Origin: Aquilaria yunnanensis
Taxonomy: Eukaryota > Streptophyta > Magnoliopsida > Malvales > Thymelaeaceae
NCBI GenBank assembly: GCA_039654915.1
Contig: CM077593.1
Location: 57,108,501-57,172,500, forward strand
Length of the DNA: 64,000 nt
Direction: 5' to 3'
The stretch's first letter is position 1, and every line of letters starts with the position of its first letter. This document shows, piece by piece, positions 1-12,316 of this stretch. The notes under the pieces were generated by a model. The model saw only the letters and a list, made by a program, of their open reading frames with translations, was not told the origin of the DNA and did not search any database. Position numbers and translations under genes: made by a program.

Positions 1-1100
1 GGGCAAGGAGACCTCCGAATTTCTCACTTAAAAGTTGTATTTATAGTGAGACTCAACTTCCAGGCCTAATGGGTTTCAAAGCCCTAATCCAATTAGGATT
101 TAATTTCGGGCTTAATAATGGCTCAACTCCTTGGCCCATTATTAATACGAAATTAAAGTGAAACCATAACCCAAATAATTAGCCCATGCACTCTAACGAT
201 CCAAATAGCTCTATGTGTGCGACCCAATAGGCTCTTGCCATGTTGGCAATGATCATAAATCACATTTATGATCATAAGCAATGAGCGGTGTCTAGCAACA
301 CATCATTGCTACCCAAGTGACAAGATTGTCGGTGAATCGACTAAACCTTTATGATCATCACCGATATATGCCATTGTCCCTTTGTCCAAGATATCAAGAC
401 TAAGCACGAGACATGGAATGTGTCACTCTCGTATAGCCCAATCTTTGGTTTCTTGATTACCGAGTAGACTAACTTAAACTGATGACATTGATATCATATA
501 TCAACTCATCGGAGCATGGCCATGCATTTTCTAAGTCTCACTCTATCAAGGGGCCCAAAGATATCACTCCCGTTACATAGGAGGGACAAATCCCATCTTG
601 ATCATACAAATCCCTCCGCATGATATGTGACATACCCAATGACCTCCTTCAAGTTCACTCAGTTACGAGCAACAAAGGAAAGTATCAAAGTATGTGACTC
701 ACATGTAGGGAACCTTGCTGATCTTAGGTCGAAGGACTACATATACCATGATCACTATGAGAATCACTTATGACACTCATATAATGATCCATGAAGTGTT
801 CTCATGGTGGGTCGGTCCAGTACACAAGTTCTCCAACTTGTACCCATATGTAGACTACATATCACATATTAGTCTCCCCATATGCTAGTCATTATGTATT
901 ATTGCAACCCGCTCCACAATAATACTAGACTAGGAACGTTTAAGAATATCATTATTCTAGGGTTACAATTATGTTTATTACGTTACGCAGAAACAAAACA
1001 ACAAATAAAATTGCTAGATTAATGCCTCAATAAAATATCATGACTCAATGTGCAAAAATACAATCATCTCATGATTGGCTTTTTGGGCACAATACTAACA
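1..1100 (-). repeat. Copia-family LTR, truncated by the window edge
   Basis: This is the distal three quarters of the same LTR seen whole at 2920-4335 and 9126-10540; base 1 corresponds to about 3237. On the plus strand it ends with ACTAACA at 1100, the same terminus as the full copies, and LTR-X sequence resumes at 1101. It is therefore either a solo LTR or the right-hand LTR of a minus-strand element lying outside the window; the first 5 bp after it (ATCTA) would be the target duplication. The family identity is seen directly; solo versus paired cannot be decided here. Confidence 0.9.
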
Positions 1101-2919
1101 ATCTAAACACATGCATATTGGTCAAACCATCACACGCATATTCAAATTTCAAGCACACCATGCAGCAAAGAAGGAAAACACTAGCACAACTCTTAATCCT
1201 GCCTACCACACATTAGGCAATCTTGTTAAGTTCTACTGACCAGCCATTAAACCTGTAACTTCCACTAATAAACTGTATCATTGTAGCCATGCACCCCTTA
1301 TTTTATTTGCTCCATTATCAAGTAAAGACGTAGAACAGACCAAGAAATATTTTTTTACATCAATAGCCCCACCTATGGACCAAGTTATGAAGTTTTTACG
1401 TTGGTTACAAAATTCTGACCAAATGAACAATAACATAGCCAACTTTGTAATGACTTTAGGTATAGGACTCCAAATTCAGAAATTCCAAATCCTAGTTCAA
1501 CCTCTAAATGTTCCCTAGCTGTGGTAAGAATTTCATACCAAGATTCCTTTTACACAGGGAGATATAGAACTTTAGGGGCAGAGTCAAAATTTTGGTAACT
1601 TTATGACCATTTTGCCCATACAAAATTTCATAAGTGTAAAAACACTTCATTCACTAGGAAAAAGCCCTCCAAGGATACCCCATATATGTCCATTACAATA
1701 GGAAATACATTCCCTTGCATTTAACAACCATATTTGGCTAAAAAAAAATTTACAAGTAAGCAGCACATCATTCACACTTAGGCAGCTTTGCACCACATAC
1801 TTACATAGCCAAAACATTACTTAAATGTTCACATGCTTGTCTCATTTTACATACATTATATGTACATGCATACATGCACTACAAAATGGTCTTAACTTAG
1901 CTAAATACGCAGCCAGGCTTTCAAGAGTGCCTAAGACAGAATGGACTCTAGAATAGGATGTTGGACAGTTGCTGCATAACACAATAAGTATGACCATTAA
2001 AAATACCAAAGGTGCTCCTAAAGTCACCAAACTTTCTAGATAATAACTAGACATACGAAAGTTCATGTAAGTGAAATTTCAAATAAAAGCTCTAACCACA
2101 ATTACCAGTTTGAATGAGAACTTTTTGCTGGACTTGAAATGACAAAATTGAGGGGAGTAAGTTTCATTGAGAAACTTAGTAAGGGAAACACTTGGGAACT
2201 TAAGGAAATGTGACCTTCATTAAAACCTGCATGCAAAGACACTAAACCACAAAAACCATAGTGCATATATACAAGATATAGCAACCAAATGCAACAGCCA
2301 TTCACAACCAACAAACACATGAAATGTGGCAGCAACATATACGATAGGTTAGTCCATAAAACATGTAATAAACTTAAATAAATCACTATGGAAGCCCTCC
2401 TCAAGCTAATGCTTTGTCTTACAAGGATTGTAACACTAGGTAGTACTAACTTTGGTCTCTAGAAACACTCATTTCACTGCCATCTTTGTGCACTTGACAA
2501 TAGGTCACAAAACCTTCAATAAGTTCACTCCCCTCGCTAAGCTTGGTTCATCAATCTCATAGCTCTCTTCCAAGCTTAGCCCTAGCTCCATGGTTGCTTG
2601 AAAATACAGAAAACAACCCATGAGATTAAGAGAACCCTTACCAAAGTGGGTAGGCAAAAAATCAAGCTTGATCCTTGAAGTATGCAAGCAATAGCTCTAG
2701 TTTGCTTCCAATTGTTTCCTTTTGTCTTCAATTTCAATGAATTGCAAGTTTGAATGTATGGTGGCTATGGAGGAAGTGTGACTATGTTCTTGGGATGGAG
2801 GAGGCCAAAAATGGGAGAGAGATAAATGAATTGGCCATCTAAATGACCTTAAATGAGCTTAAGGGCACAAAGCACACTTAAACAAGCTTAACCTTACTTT
2901 ATGTCATTTTCCTTCTTAC
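1101..2919. repeat. LTR-X, left copy, first segment
   Basis: This non-coding AT-rich DNA aligns, as reverse complement, with 29110-30903. It is continuous with 10546-11059 once the Copia element and one CTTAC target duplication are removed. The composite ends at 11059 in TCGTAACA, a typical LTR terminus, and abuts decayed Tat pol. I interpret it as a long LTR (about 2.4 kb or more), probably solo, inserted in the reverse-transcriptase region of Tat element E. Its other end lies left of the window. No pol sequence is attached, so the superfamily is not established. Short open frames in it are not convincing genes. Confidence 0.7.
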
Positions 2920-4335
2920 TGTTGGGTTTCAGGAGCCAAACAACGCAGCGGAATTTAACCGAAACCCTCCAGGATCCAAGTGAAATGGGTTAAACCGGGT
3001 GTTCGAAAATTTCATACCTAATTTTTGGTTGAGATCTCTCACTCAACGGTAGAGTCGAATCACAAAACCTGAACAGTTGACGTGTTCAGGCTCTCTATGG
3101 TATCCACACGAGCCTCTCGGGATCACCACGCTTCCACCACGTCTCGGCATATGCGTTTCTCTTGCGCTCGCAGTGCTAGCTTGCATCCTCCAAGGAATTG
3201 CAAGAGAAGAGTGTGGCTGTCCTTTTGGGAGGCTAGGGCAAGGAGACCTGTGAATTTCTCACTTAAAAGTTGTATTTATAGTGAGACTCAACTTCCAGGC
3301 CTAATGGGTTTCAAAGCCCTAATCCAATTAGGATTTAATTTCGGGCTTAATAATGGCTCAACTCCTTGGCCCATTATTAATACGAAATTAAAGTGAAACC
3401 ATAACCCAAATAATTAGCCCATGCACTCTAATGATCCAAATAGCTCTACGTGTGCGACCCAATAGGCTCTTGCCATGTTGGCAATGATCATAAATCACAT
3501 TTATGATCATAAGCAATGAGCGGTGTCTAGCAACACATCATTGCTACCCAAGTGACAAGATTGTCGGTGAATCGACTAAACCTTTATGATCATCACCGAT
3601 ATATGCCATTGTCCCTTTGTCCAAGATATCAAGACTAAGCACGAGACATGGAATGTGTCACTCTCGTATAGCCCAATCTTTGGTTTCTTGATTACCGAGT
3701 AGACTAACTTAAACTGATGACATTGATATCATATAACAACTCATCGGAGCATGGCCATGCATTTTCTAAGTCTCACTCTATCAAGGGGCCCAAAGATATC
3801 ACTCCCGTTACATAGGAGGGACAAATCCCATCTTGATCATACAAATCCCTCCGCATGATATGTGACATACCCAATGACCTCCTTCAAGTTCACTCAGTTA
3901 CGAGCAACAAAGGAAAGTATCAAAGTATGTGACTCACATGTAGGGAACCTTGATGATCTTAGGTCGAAGGACTACATATACCATGATCACTATGAGAATC
4001 ACTTATGACACTCATATAACGATCCATGAAGTGTTCTCATGGTGGGTCGGTCCAGTACACAAGTTCTCCAACTTGTACCCATATGTAGACTACATATCTT
4101 ATATTAGTCTCCACATATGCTAGTCATTATGTATTATTGCAACCCGCTCCACAATAATACTATACTAGGGACGTTTAAGAATATCATTATTCTAGGGTTA
4201 CAATTATGTTTATTACGTTACGCAGAAACAAAACAACAAACATAATTGCTGGATTAATGCCTCAATAAAATATCATGACTCAATGTGTAAAAATACAATC
4301 ATCTCATGATTGGCTTTTTGGGCACAATACTAACA
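2920..4335 (-). repeat. Copia 3' LTR
   Basis: This 1416-bp LTR lies at the downstream (left) end of the minus-strand element. It is nearly identical to 9126-10540. The gag-pol frame reads through the purine tract and terminates in the first codons of this LTR (TAG at 4330-4332 on the minus strand). Confidence 0.95.
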
Positions 4336-7300
4336 ATCTCCCACTTGCACTAAAAGCCAATCATCCATGTATCTAATACCGATGGACCTAGAATGGCTAT
4401 CATGCTTCTGCTGCGTAAGGGGCTTTGTCAGTGGATCAGCAATGTTGCTGTCTGTCGAAGTCCTGCATATCCTTACATCACCCCTCTCGATGATCTCCCT
4501 GATGAGATGATAGCATCGAAGTATGTGTTTGGATCACTGGTGAGATCGAGGTTCCTTAGCCTGTGCGATTGCTCCATTGTTGTCACAATAGAGCTCTATC
4601 GGGTCAACAATGCTTGGAACCACTCCAAGTTCAGTGATGAACTTCTTGATCCAAACTGCCTCCTTCACAGCATCAGAGGCGGCAATGTACTCAGATTCTG
4701 TTTTAGAGTTAGCTACTGTCTCTTGCTTTGAACTCTTCCAGCTTACAGCACCACCACCAATACAAAACACATAACCAGATTGCGATCTAAAATCATCCTT
4801 ATCGGATTGGAAGCTTGCATCGGTGTAACCCCTTACAACGAGCTGATCTTCACCTCCAAAGACCAAGAATGCATCCTTAGTCCTTCGTAAGTACTTAAGG
4901 ATGTTCTTAACAGCTGTCCAGTGACTTTCACCGGGGTTCGATTGGTACCTACTCGTCATGCTCAAAGCATATGAGACATCGGGACGAGTACATATCATGG
5001 CATACATGATAGATCCAATTGCTGAGGCATATGGAATCTTACTCATGCGCTCTCTCTCCTCGGTTGTACTCGGACACTGAGATCTAGAAAGAGTGATACC
5101 ATGTGACATGGGCAAGAATCCTTTCTTGGAATCTTGCATGCTAAACCTCTTTAGCACCTTGTCAATATATGTACTTTGACTTAGGCCAAGAAGCTTTCTA
5201 GATCTATCTCTATAGATCCTGATGCCTAACATATAGGCTGCTTCACCCAAGTCCTTCATAGAGAAACATTTCCTTAGCCAAGTCTTCACAGACTGTAGCT
5301 CAGGAATGTCATTCCCGATGAGTAGTATGTCATCTACATATAACACCAAGAAGACAATAGCGCTCCCACTAACCTTTTTGTAGACACAAGGTTCATCTTC
5401 ATTTTTGATAAAACCAAACTCTTTGATTGCATCATCAAAACGAAGATTCCAACTTCGAGAAGCTTGCTTCAGTCCATAAATGGACCTTTGCAATTTGCAC
5501 ACTTTATTGGCATTCCCAGGAGTGACAAAACCCTCAGGCTGTGTCATGTACACATCCTCAAGTAGCTTTCCATTTAGGAATGCAGTTTTGACATCCATTT
5601 GCCATATCTCATAATCATAGTGTGCAGCAATAGCAAACAAAATTCGGATGGATTTAAGCATAGCAACTGGTGAAAAAGTTTCATCATAGTCAATACCATG
5701 AATTTGCTTGAAACCTTTTGCGACCAATCATCCCTTAAAGGTAATCACATTACCATCCATGTCAGTTTTCTTCTTGAAAACCCATTTGCACCCTATAGGT
5801 TTTACCCCTTCAGGTGGGTCAACCAAAGTCCATACTTGGTTTTCATACATGGATTCCATCTCGAATTTCATGGCCATTAGCCACTTCTCAGAGTCAGGCC
5901 CCGACATAGCTTGTTGGTAGGTTGTGGGCTCATCTTGATCCATGAGCACCACATCACCGGTGTGAGTCACGAGAAATCCATATCTCTCAGGCTCACGCCG
6001 AATCCTACCAGTCCTACGTGGGCTTTGTGCTACAGGAACAAACTCTTGAACCACAACATCTTGTGGTGTCTGTTCAGGTTCCATTTCAGGTTCGATGTCT
6101 CCTTGTTGTTCTTGAATTTCTTCAAGTTCTACTTTCCTCCCACTAGTTCCTTTAGAGATAAACTCTTTCTCCAAAAAGACACCAGTTCGAGCAACAAACA
6201 CTTTTTGCTCAGAGGGATTGTAGAAATAGTAACCCTTTGTTTCTTTGGGATACCCAACAAAAAGACATTTTTGAGATTTGGGCCCTAGTTTGTTAGAGGA
6301 TTGACGTTTTACATAAGCGTCACAGCCCCAAATCTTCATAAAAGACAAATTAGGACGCCTCCCACTCCATATCTCATATGGTGTCTTTTGAACCGATTTA
6401 GATGGAACTCGGTTTAGGGTAAAAGTGGTTGTCTCTAAAGCATGTCCCCAAAAAGAGTTTGGAAGGTCAGCTTGACTCATCATGGAGCGAACCATGTCTA
6501 ACAGAGTTCGATTTCTCCTTTCAGAAACACCATTCCATTGAGGTGTACCTGGTGGAGTGAGTTGTGATACTATACCACACTCCTTCAGATAGTCAAAGAA
6601 TTCTCGATCCAAGTACTCTCCACCTCGATCTGATCGAAGCACTTTGATACTCTTCCCGAGTTGATTCTCTACTTCATTCTTGAATTCTTTGAACTTTTCA
6701 AAGGATTCTGACTTGTGTCTCATAAGATACACATAGCCATATCTGCTGAAGTCATCAGTGAAAGTAATGAAGTATTGGGAACCTCCTCTAGCTTGTGTAG
6801 ACATAGGGCCACATACGTCACTATGTATGAGTCCTAGTAAGTCATTAGCCCTTTCACTTTGCCCTGTGAATGGGGCTTTGGTCATCTTGCCCAACAAACA
6901 TGACTCACATGTCTCATATGATTCAAAATCAAATGAGTCCAAGAGTCCATCCTTATGGAGCTTGGATATGTGGGTCTCATTTATATGGCCCAAGCGACAG
7001 TGCCAGAGATAGGTCAAGTTTGAATCATTTAATCTGACCTTCTTGGTATTCACATTATAGATTGGATCTTCAAGGTCTAGAACATACAACCCATTGCTAA
7101 GTTGAGCACAACCATAAAAGATTTCATTCAAATAAATAGAACAACATTTGTCCTTTATTATAAATGAAAAACCTTTCTTGTCCAAACAAGAAACAGAAAT
7201 CAAATTTCTACTAATAGTAGGCACAAAGTAGCAGTTCTCTAATTCTAAAACTAATCCACTAGGTAAAGTGAGAACATAAGTCCCTATGGCTAAGGCAGCA

Positions 7301-8301
7301 ACCCTTGCTCCATTTCCAACACGTAGGTCCACTTCACCTCGGGCCAATCTTCTACTTCTACTTAGATCCTGCACATTTGCACAAATGTGAGATCCACATC
7401 CAGTATCCAATACCCAAGATGAGGAAGTAGAAAAGTTAGCCTCTATAACAAAAATACCTGAAGTGGAAGTCTTACTTCCCTTTTCCTTAGCAAGTTCTTC
7501 AAGATAGAGCTTGCAGTTGTGCTTCCAGTGTCCAGGTTGCTTACAATGGAAGCACTCCCCTTCCTTTGCCACACCACCCTTTGGTTTCAGTGCAGCTGAA
7601 GAAGAACTAGCATTGGACTTTCCATTAGCTTTATCCTTCTTCTTGTTGGCTTTTCCCTTTCCCTTGCCCTTTTGAACCATCAAAATGGCCTTAGCCTTCT
7701 TAAAGTTTTGCTCAGCAGTTCTCAACATGTTGAGCAATTCAGGGAGGGACTTGTCAAGGTCGTTCATGTTATAGTTCATGATGAATTGACTGTAGCTTTC
7801 AGGCAACGATTGCAAGACTACATCGATAGCCAACTCTTTCTGAAGAGCAAATCCCAAATTCTCAAGATTCTCAATGTACCCAATCATCTTGAGCACATGA
7901 GGACCCACGGGACTTCCCTCAGACATCTTGCACTGAAACAATGCCTTAGAGGTCTCAAACCTCTCATGCCTAGCTTGCTCTTGGAAAAGCATTTTGAGAT
8001 GTTCAATCATATCGAACGCCCCCATGTTCTCATGTTGCTTCTGAAGCTCAGATTCCATGGTAATAAGCACGAGGCATGCAACATCCAAAGCATCATCAGA
8101 ATGCCTCTTGTGAGCATCCCTTTCAGCTCTTGGAGCAGTGGCAGCAGGCTCATTCGGAATGGGCTGCTCTAGGACATATGCCTTTCTCTCTTGTTTGAGG
8201 ACTATCCTCAAGTTTCGGTACCATTTGAGAAAGTTGGTCCTATTCAGTTTTTCCTTCTCAAGGATCGATCGCAACGAAAGTGTCGATGTGTTTTGTGCCA
8301 T
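4330..8301 (-). pseudogene. Copia gag-pol polyprotein, one frame with two in-frame TGA codons
   Basis: The frame has 1324 codons from ATG at 8301 to TAG at 4330. Domains in order: a copia-type gag N-terminus; a CCHC zinc knuckle (7513-7554); aspartic protease with LDTG (DTG at 7399-7407); the GAG-pre-integrase zinc region with CESC; an integrase core with DVCGP, SDRGGEY and GVSERRNR; RT with YGLKQASR and YVDD (5329-5340); and RNase H with YCDNNGAI. The frame is broken only by TGA at 5728-5730, where related proteins have Arg in KARLVAKG, and TGA at 4534-4536 in the RNase H tail, after RSHQ. Beyond the second stop the family's C-terminal motifs (SKHI, HLIREII, DPLTKPL) continue in the same frame. 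There is no frameshift. The product would make virus-like particles and cDNA. As it stands only a truncated gag-protease-integrase protein is predicted. Confidence 0.93.
4336..4348 (-). promoter_or_regulatory. Copia polypurine tract
   Basis: On the minus strand the bases immediately before the 3' LTR read GCAAGTGGGAGAT, the expected plus-strand DNA priming site. It is coding as well, because the pol frame runs through it. Confidence 0.7.
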
Positions 8302-9112
8302 GGTTATCTACAACAGTAAATATGCAGTGTAAGAGTCATGTATTTTAATTCATTTAATAAGGACTTTTATTAAATGATACTCCCACTATTTTCCTCAAAA
8401 TAATAACCCTCGATATTATTTCGGAACACCTCGGCGCTAAGGTATTCTAGTGGGCCAAGATCCATATTTGACCACAACCTGAGTCAGCTTTGGCTTTTCT
8501 CTCAAGTTACAGCTATTTAGGTAGGCAACTCCTTGCCAATTGCATCTTATGCAACTCTTGGATAGTTGGGTGAACAACACTTGTCCAAGCTCATCTCATG
8601 AACTTAAGCCCAACTCTATGCCTCTAAGTCCCTAATCCTATTAGGGTGACTTAGTTAAGTCGAACCCAAAGTTAGAAGTTTGGATATCACTATTATCCCA
8701 TCGCGCCTTACCAAGATGAACATAGGTGCTTTGCTTTGGCAAACCCACCTAATGTTGATCAAAGTCTTGACGAGTGCCAACATTTGGAAGGCATCACATT
8801 TAATGAATTAATATTTGTTTGAGGGCTTTTATCTTTTGATCTCACCAATTTGTTATCTCCGGTTGTTTTATACATGCATCACATACAAATATAAAACATG
8901 CATCTCATGCTTACAAGAAATAAACGTGACATGGTTATAGCCCAAACTATGCGATATTCTCAAGCCAATGAGAATATCATAAAAGCCTAAGAAAAGAAAA
9001 GAGTCTTTAGAAGCTCCTTCTCTTCCTTTCTTGGCTGCCCTTTTGTTGTCACCTCCTTGGACATACCACCTTGGATGGGCCCATAACCCACAGGCCCCAG
9101 GATCGGAACCGG
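8302..9112 (-). other. Copia untranslated leader
   Basis: About 810 bp lie between the primer-binding site and the gag ATG, with no convincing coding frame. A leader of this kind normally carries packaging and dimerisation signals. I could not identify any specific structure by eye. Confidence 0.6.
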
Positions 9113-9124
9113 GCTCTGATACCA
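9113..9124 (-). promoter_or_regulatory. Copia primer-binding site (initiator tRNA-Met)
   Basis: The minus strand reads TGGTATCAGAGC one base after the 5' LTR end. This is the standard plant sequence complementary to the 3' end of initiator methionine tRNA, and it fixes the orientation of the element. Confidence 0.95.
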
Positions 9125-9125
9125 C

Positions 9126-10540
9126 TGTTGGGTTTCAGGAGCCAAACAACGCAGCGGAATTTAACCGAAACCCTCCAGGATCCAAGTGAAATGGGGTAAA
9201 CCGGGTGTTCGAAAATTCATACCTAATTTTCGGTTGAGATCTCTCACTCAACTGTAGAGTCGAATCACAAAACCTGAACAGTTGACGTGTTCAGGCTCTC
9301 TATGGTATCCACACGAGCCTCTCGGGATCACCACGCTTCCACCACATCCCGGCAGATGCGTTTCTCTTGCGCTCGCAGTGCTAGCTTGTGTCCTCCAAGG
9401 AATTGCAAGAGAAGAGTGTGGCTGTCCTTTTGGGAGGCTAGGGCAAGGAGACCTGTGAATTTCTCACTTAAAAGTTGTATTTATAGTGAGACTCAACTTC
9501 CAGGCCTAATGGGTTTCAAAGCCCTAATCCAATTAGGATTTAATTTCGGGCTTAATAATGGCTCAACTCCTTGGCCCATTATTAATACGAAATTAAAGTG
9601 AAACCATAACCCAAATAATTAGCCCATGCACTCTAATGATCCAAATAGCTCTACGTGTGCGACCCAATAGGCTCTTGCCATGTTGGCAATGATCATAAAT
9701 CACATTTATGATCATAAGCAATGAGCGGTGTCTAGCAACACATCATTGCTACCCAAGTGACAAGATTGTCGGTGAATCGACTAAACCTTTATGATCATCA
9801 CCGATATATGCCATTGTCCCTTTGTCCAAGATATCAAGACTAAGCACGAGACATGGAATGTGTCACTCTCGTATAGCCCAATCTTTGGTTTCTTGATTAC
9901 CGAGTAGACTAACTTAAACTGATGACATTGATATCATATATCAACTCATCGGAGCATGGCCATGCATTTTCTAAGTCTCACTCTATCAAAGGGCCCAAAG
10001 ATATCACTCCCGTTACATAGGAGGGACAAATCCCATCTTGATCATACAAATCCCTCCGCATGATATGTGACATACCCAATGACCTCCTTCAAGTTCACTC
10101 AGTTACGAGCAACAAAGGAAAGTATCAAAGTATGTGACTCACATGTAGGGAACCTTGATGATCTTAGGTCGAAGGACTACATATACCATGATCACTATGA
10201 GAATCACTTATGACACTCATATAACGATCCATGAAGTGTTCTCATGGTGGGTCGGTCCAGTACACAAGTTCTCCAACTTGTACCCATATGTAGACTACAT
10301 ATCTCATATTAGTCTCCACATATGCTAGTCATTATGTATTATTGCAACCCGCTCCACAATAATACTAGACTAGGGACGTTTAAGAATATCATTATTCTAG
10401 GGTTACAATTATGTTTATTACGTTACGCAGAAACAAAACAACAAACATAATTGCTGGATTAATGCCTCAATAAAATATCATGACTCAATGTGTAAAAATA
10501 CAATCATCTCATGATTGGCTTTTTGGGCACAATACTAACA
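9126..10540 (-). repeat. Copia 5' LTR
   Basis: This 1415-bp LTR carries the presumed promoter of the element. On the minus strand a TATAAATA box lies at 9478-9485, so transcription should start near 9450 and run left. The same box is present in the solo copies of the family. Conserved direct and palindromic bits, such as ATGATCATAAATGTGATTTATGATCAT-like stretches near 9690-9718, are shared by all family members. Confidence 0.93.
9478..9485 (-). promoter_or_regulatory. Putative TATA box of the Copia LTR
   Basis: TATAAATA on the minus strand in the 5' LTR, about 355 bp upstream of the LTR end that joins the primer-binding site. Position and consensus fit a TATA box; no start site was measured. 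Confidence 0.55.
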
Positions 10541-10545
10541 CTTAC

Positions 10546-11059
10546 TAATTATGGTTTCTTTATCTTAAACTCATTGATACTCATATGCCCAAAATTTTTG
10601 ACCCATTTATCAAGCCTTGGCTACCTCCCCCGTGGTGGCATAATTCCACAATCTCACACTTTAACTTAAGTCAAAAGCTTGAACACCTTAAGGTTTACAT
10701 TAGGACATTTAGGTCCTTAATGCCTTTAGTGTTTCCTTTTTCCAAACTTGTCTTCCATGAGAAATTCGGTCCTCCAATAACACTTTTATTCCATTCATAT
10801 CCTTCCCATAACTCTCCAAAGTTCTTTTGTGAAATTTTTGCAATTGAGTACCCGAATTTCAAAAATCTTACAAAAAATTCCATTCATACCCTTAAGGCTT
10901 TTCTTAGGGGCCAAGTTTCCAACTTGGAACACTTTTAAGTAGGTGTTCATTATATATTTTAGCCTTTACACTTCAATCACTATGAAGAGAATTGCACAAT
11001 ATAATGGCTTTTTGACCATTATTCCACCCTTGTAATTTTCCCATTTTTGTGTCGTAACA
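10546..11059. repeat. LTR-X, left copy, terminal segment
   Basis: This continues 1101-2919 after the Copia insertion and matches the reverse complement of 28547-29060. It ends with TCGTAACA at 11059. The next base begins readable Tat pol of element E (KVLTKVAKNE), so the terminus can be placed within a few bases. An open frame at 10585-10938 is also partly open in the other copy, but I regard it as LTR sequence. Confidence 0.72.
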
Positions 11060-12316
11060 AAAGTGCTCACCAAAGTAGCCAAAAATGAAGTTATGGTTTG
11101 TGTCGAGGATCACCCTTGTTACGTAGAATGTCAAAAGTCTTGGGATGAACTTAAGAATTACTTATCCCACGTACTAACACTTCGACAATCGAGGGAGGGA
11201 GAACCCCTCATACTCTACTTCGTTGTGAGCAAAAAAGTCATGGGTTCAGTGCTTGTCAAGGAGGAAGGAGGAAAACAGTGGCAGGTATATTATGTTATAA
11301 GTCCTTACACGGTGTTGAAGTTTGGTATCCAACATTGCGAAATGCAATCTATGCCTTAGTCATGGCAAGTAGAAGTCTTCGACCTTACTTCCAAGGACAC
11401 TCCACAATAGTCTGAAGTAACCTACCCTTTCAGGATGTCATGAAGAAGGTGGACCATACGGGCCGGTTATCAAAATGTTGGAATTAGCATGGTGAGTATG
11501 ACATTACATGTGAACCAAGGAAAGTGAGAAACGCTCAGGCTTTATTTGATTTCGTAACTGAATTGCCTAAAATCGAAGGTGCCTCAGAGAACCTTTGGGA
11601 TGAGGAACCTGAATGGATGCTTTTCATAGATGGTGTTTCGGGCTCTGAACACCAAGGCACTAGTATAATACTCTGAGTGCCTGAAGGTATGGAAGCATCG
11701 AAAGCCATTGAGTTTACATTCCATGTTACCAACAACATGACCAAATATGAACCTTTCATAGCAGGACTATGGTTGGGAAAAATAGTTGGTGTAAAAAACC
11801 TAAAGGCTTATAGTGACTCCTAGCTAGTGGTTCAAAAAATGAAAAAGGAATACAGTGCCAAAGACAAAAAAATTGGTGCAATATCATGACCTTGTAAAAG
11901 AGCTAATCCAACAATTTGACAAGGTACAAATAGAAAAGGTACCTTGGACAAAGAACATGGAAGCAGATATATTAGCTAAGTCAAAAGAGTCCACCGAAGC
12001 ACTTGATTCTCCACCCATAGCCTTAATGGCACTCATGACCTTGGAAAAACTATGGAACGATACTATAAGGAAATATTTGACAAGTTCCCCCTTACCCGAG
12101 GACCTTCAACAAGCTGCAAAGGTTGTCAGGGAGGTACTTCATCATTAGGGAGGAGTTGTAACGACAACAATTCTCCAATCCCCTACAAAGGTGTGTCAGC
12201 GAATAGGACACCAAAGTAGTACTGAAAGAAGTTCACAAAGGAATATGTGGATCCCATATTGGGATAGACGCCCTTGTAGGAGTATTACTTTGGCAAGGAT
12301 ATTTTTGGAACACTAT
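11060..12316 (+). pseudogene. Tat element E pol, part 1 (RT end, RNase H, start of integrase)
   Basis: Translation gives decayed relatives of element A pol: the end of RT and the connection (FKVLTKV, SWDELKNYL, SREGEPLILYF), then RNase H (EPEWMLFIDGVSGSEHQG, NNMTKYEPFIAGL), and then the zinc-finger start of integrase up to YFW near 12310. Several stops and frameshifts break it, for example after 11359 and in the RNase H core at 11676 and 11821. The upstream RT, protease and gag of E must lie left of the window, beyond LTR-X. Element A inserted here at ACTAT (12312-12316), and E continues at 23461. Confidence 0.9.

Larger units (their letters stand above)
2920..10540 (-). mobile_element. Nearly intact Ty1/copia retrotransposon
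   Basis: The element is 7621 bp with two LTRs of about 1.41 kb starting TGTTGGG and ending ACTAACA on the plus strand. It is flanked by a perfect 5-bp target duplication, CTTAC (2915-2919 and 10541-10545). It is transcribed leftward: the 5' LTR is 9126-10540, the primer-binding site directly follows it at 9113-9124, and the purine tract adjoins the 3' LTR at 4336-4348. One long gag-pol frame occupies the interior, with the domain order protease, integrase, RT, RNase H that defines Ty1/copia. By eye the LTRs differ at only about a dozen positions, so insertion was recent. It landed in LTR-X. Two in-frame TGA codons make this copy non-autonomous unless read through. I do not assign a named lineage. 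Confidence 0.96.

Noticed and set aside
4393..4731. Plus-strand frame overlapping the end of Copia pol
   Set aside because: It is the antisense shadow of the RNase H coding region, whose minus-strand motifs are clear.
9287..9601. Open frame of about 104 codons beginning in the Copia LTR, recurring at 3082, 33568 and 55293
   Set aside because: It recurs only because the LTR itself is repeated. It runs antisense to the element's transcription and degenerates at the same rate as the rest of the LTR, with no domain.
10585..10938. Frame shared between the two LTR-X copies (also 28575-29042)
   Set aside because: Similarity is explained by LTR homology over non-coding parts as well. Lengths and ends differ and no known domain is visible.
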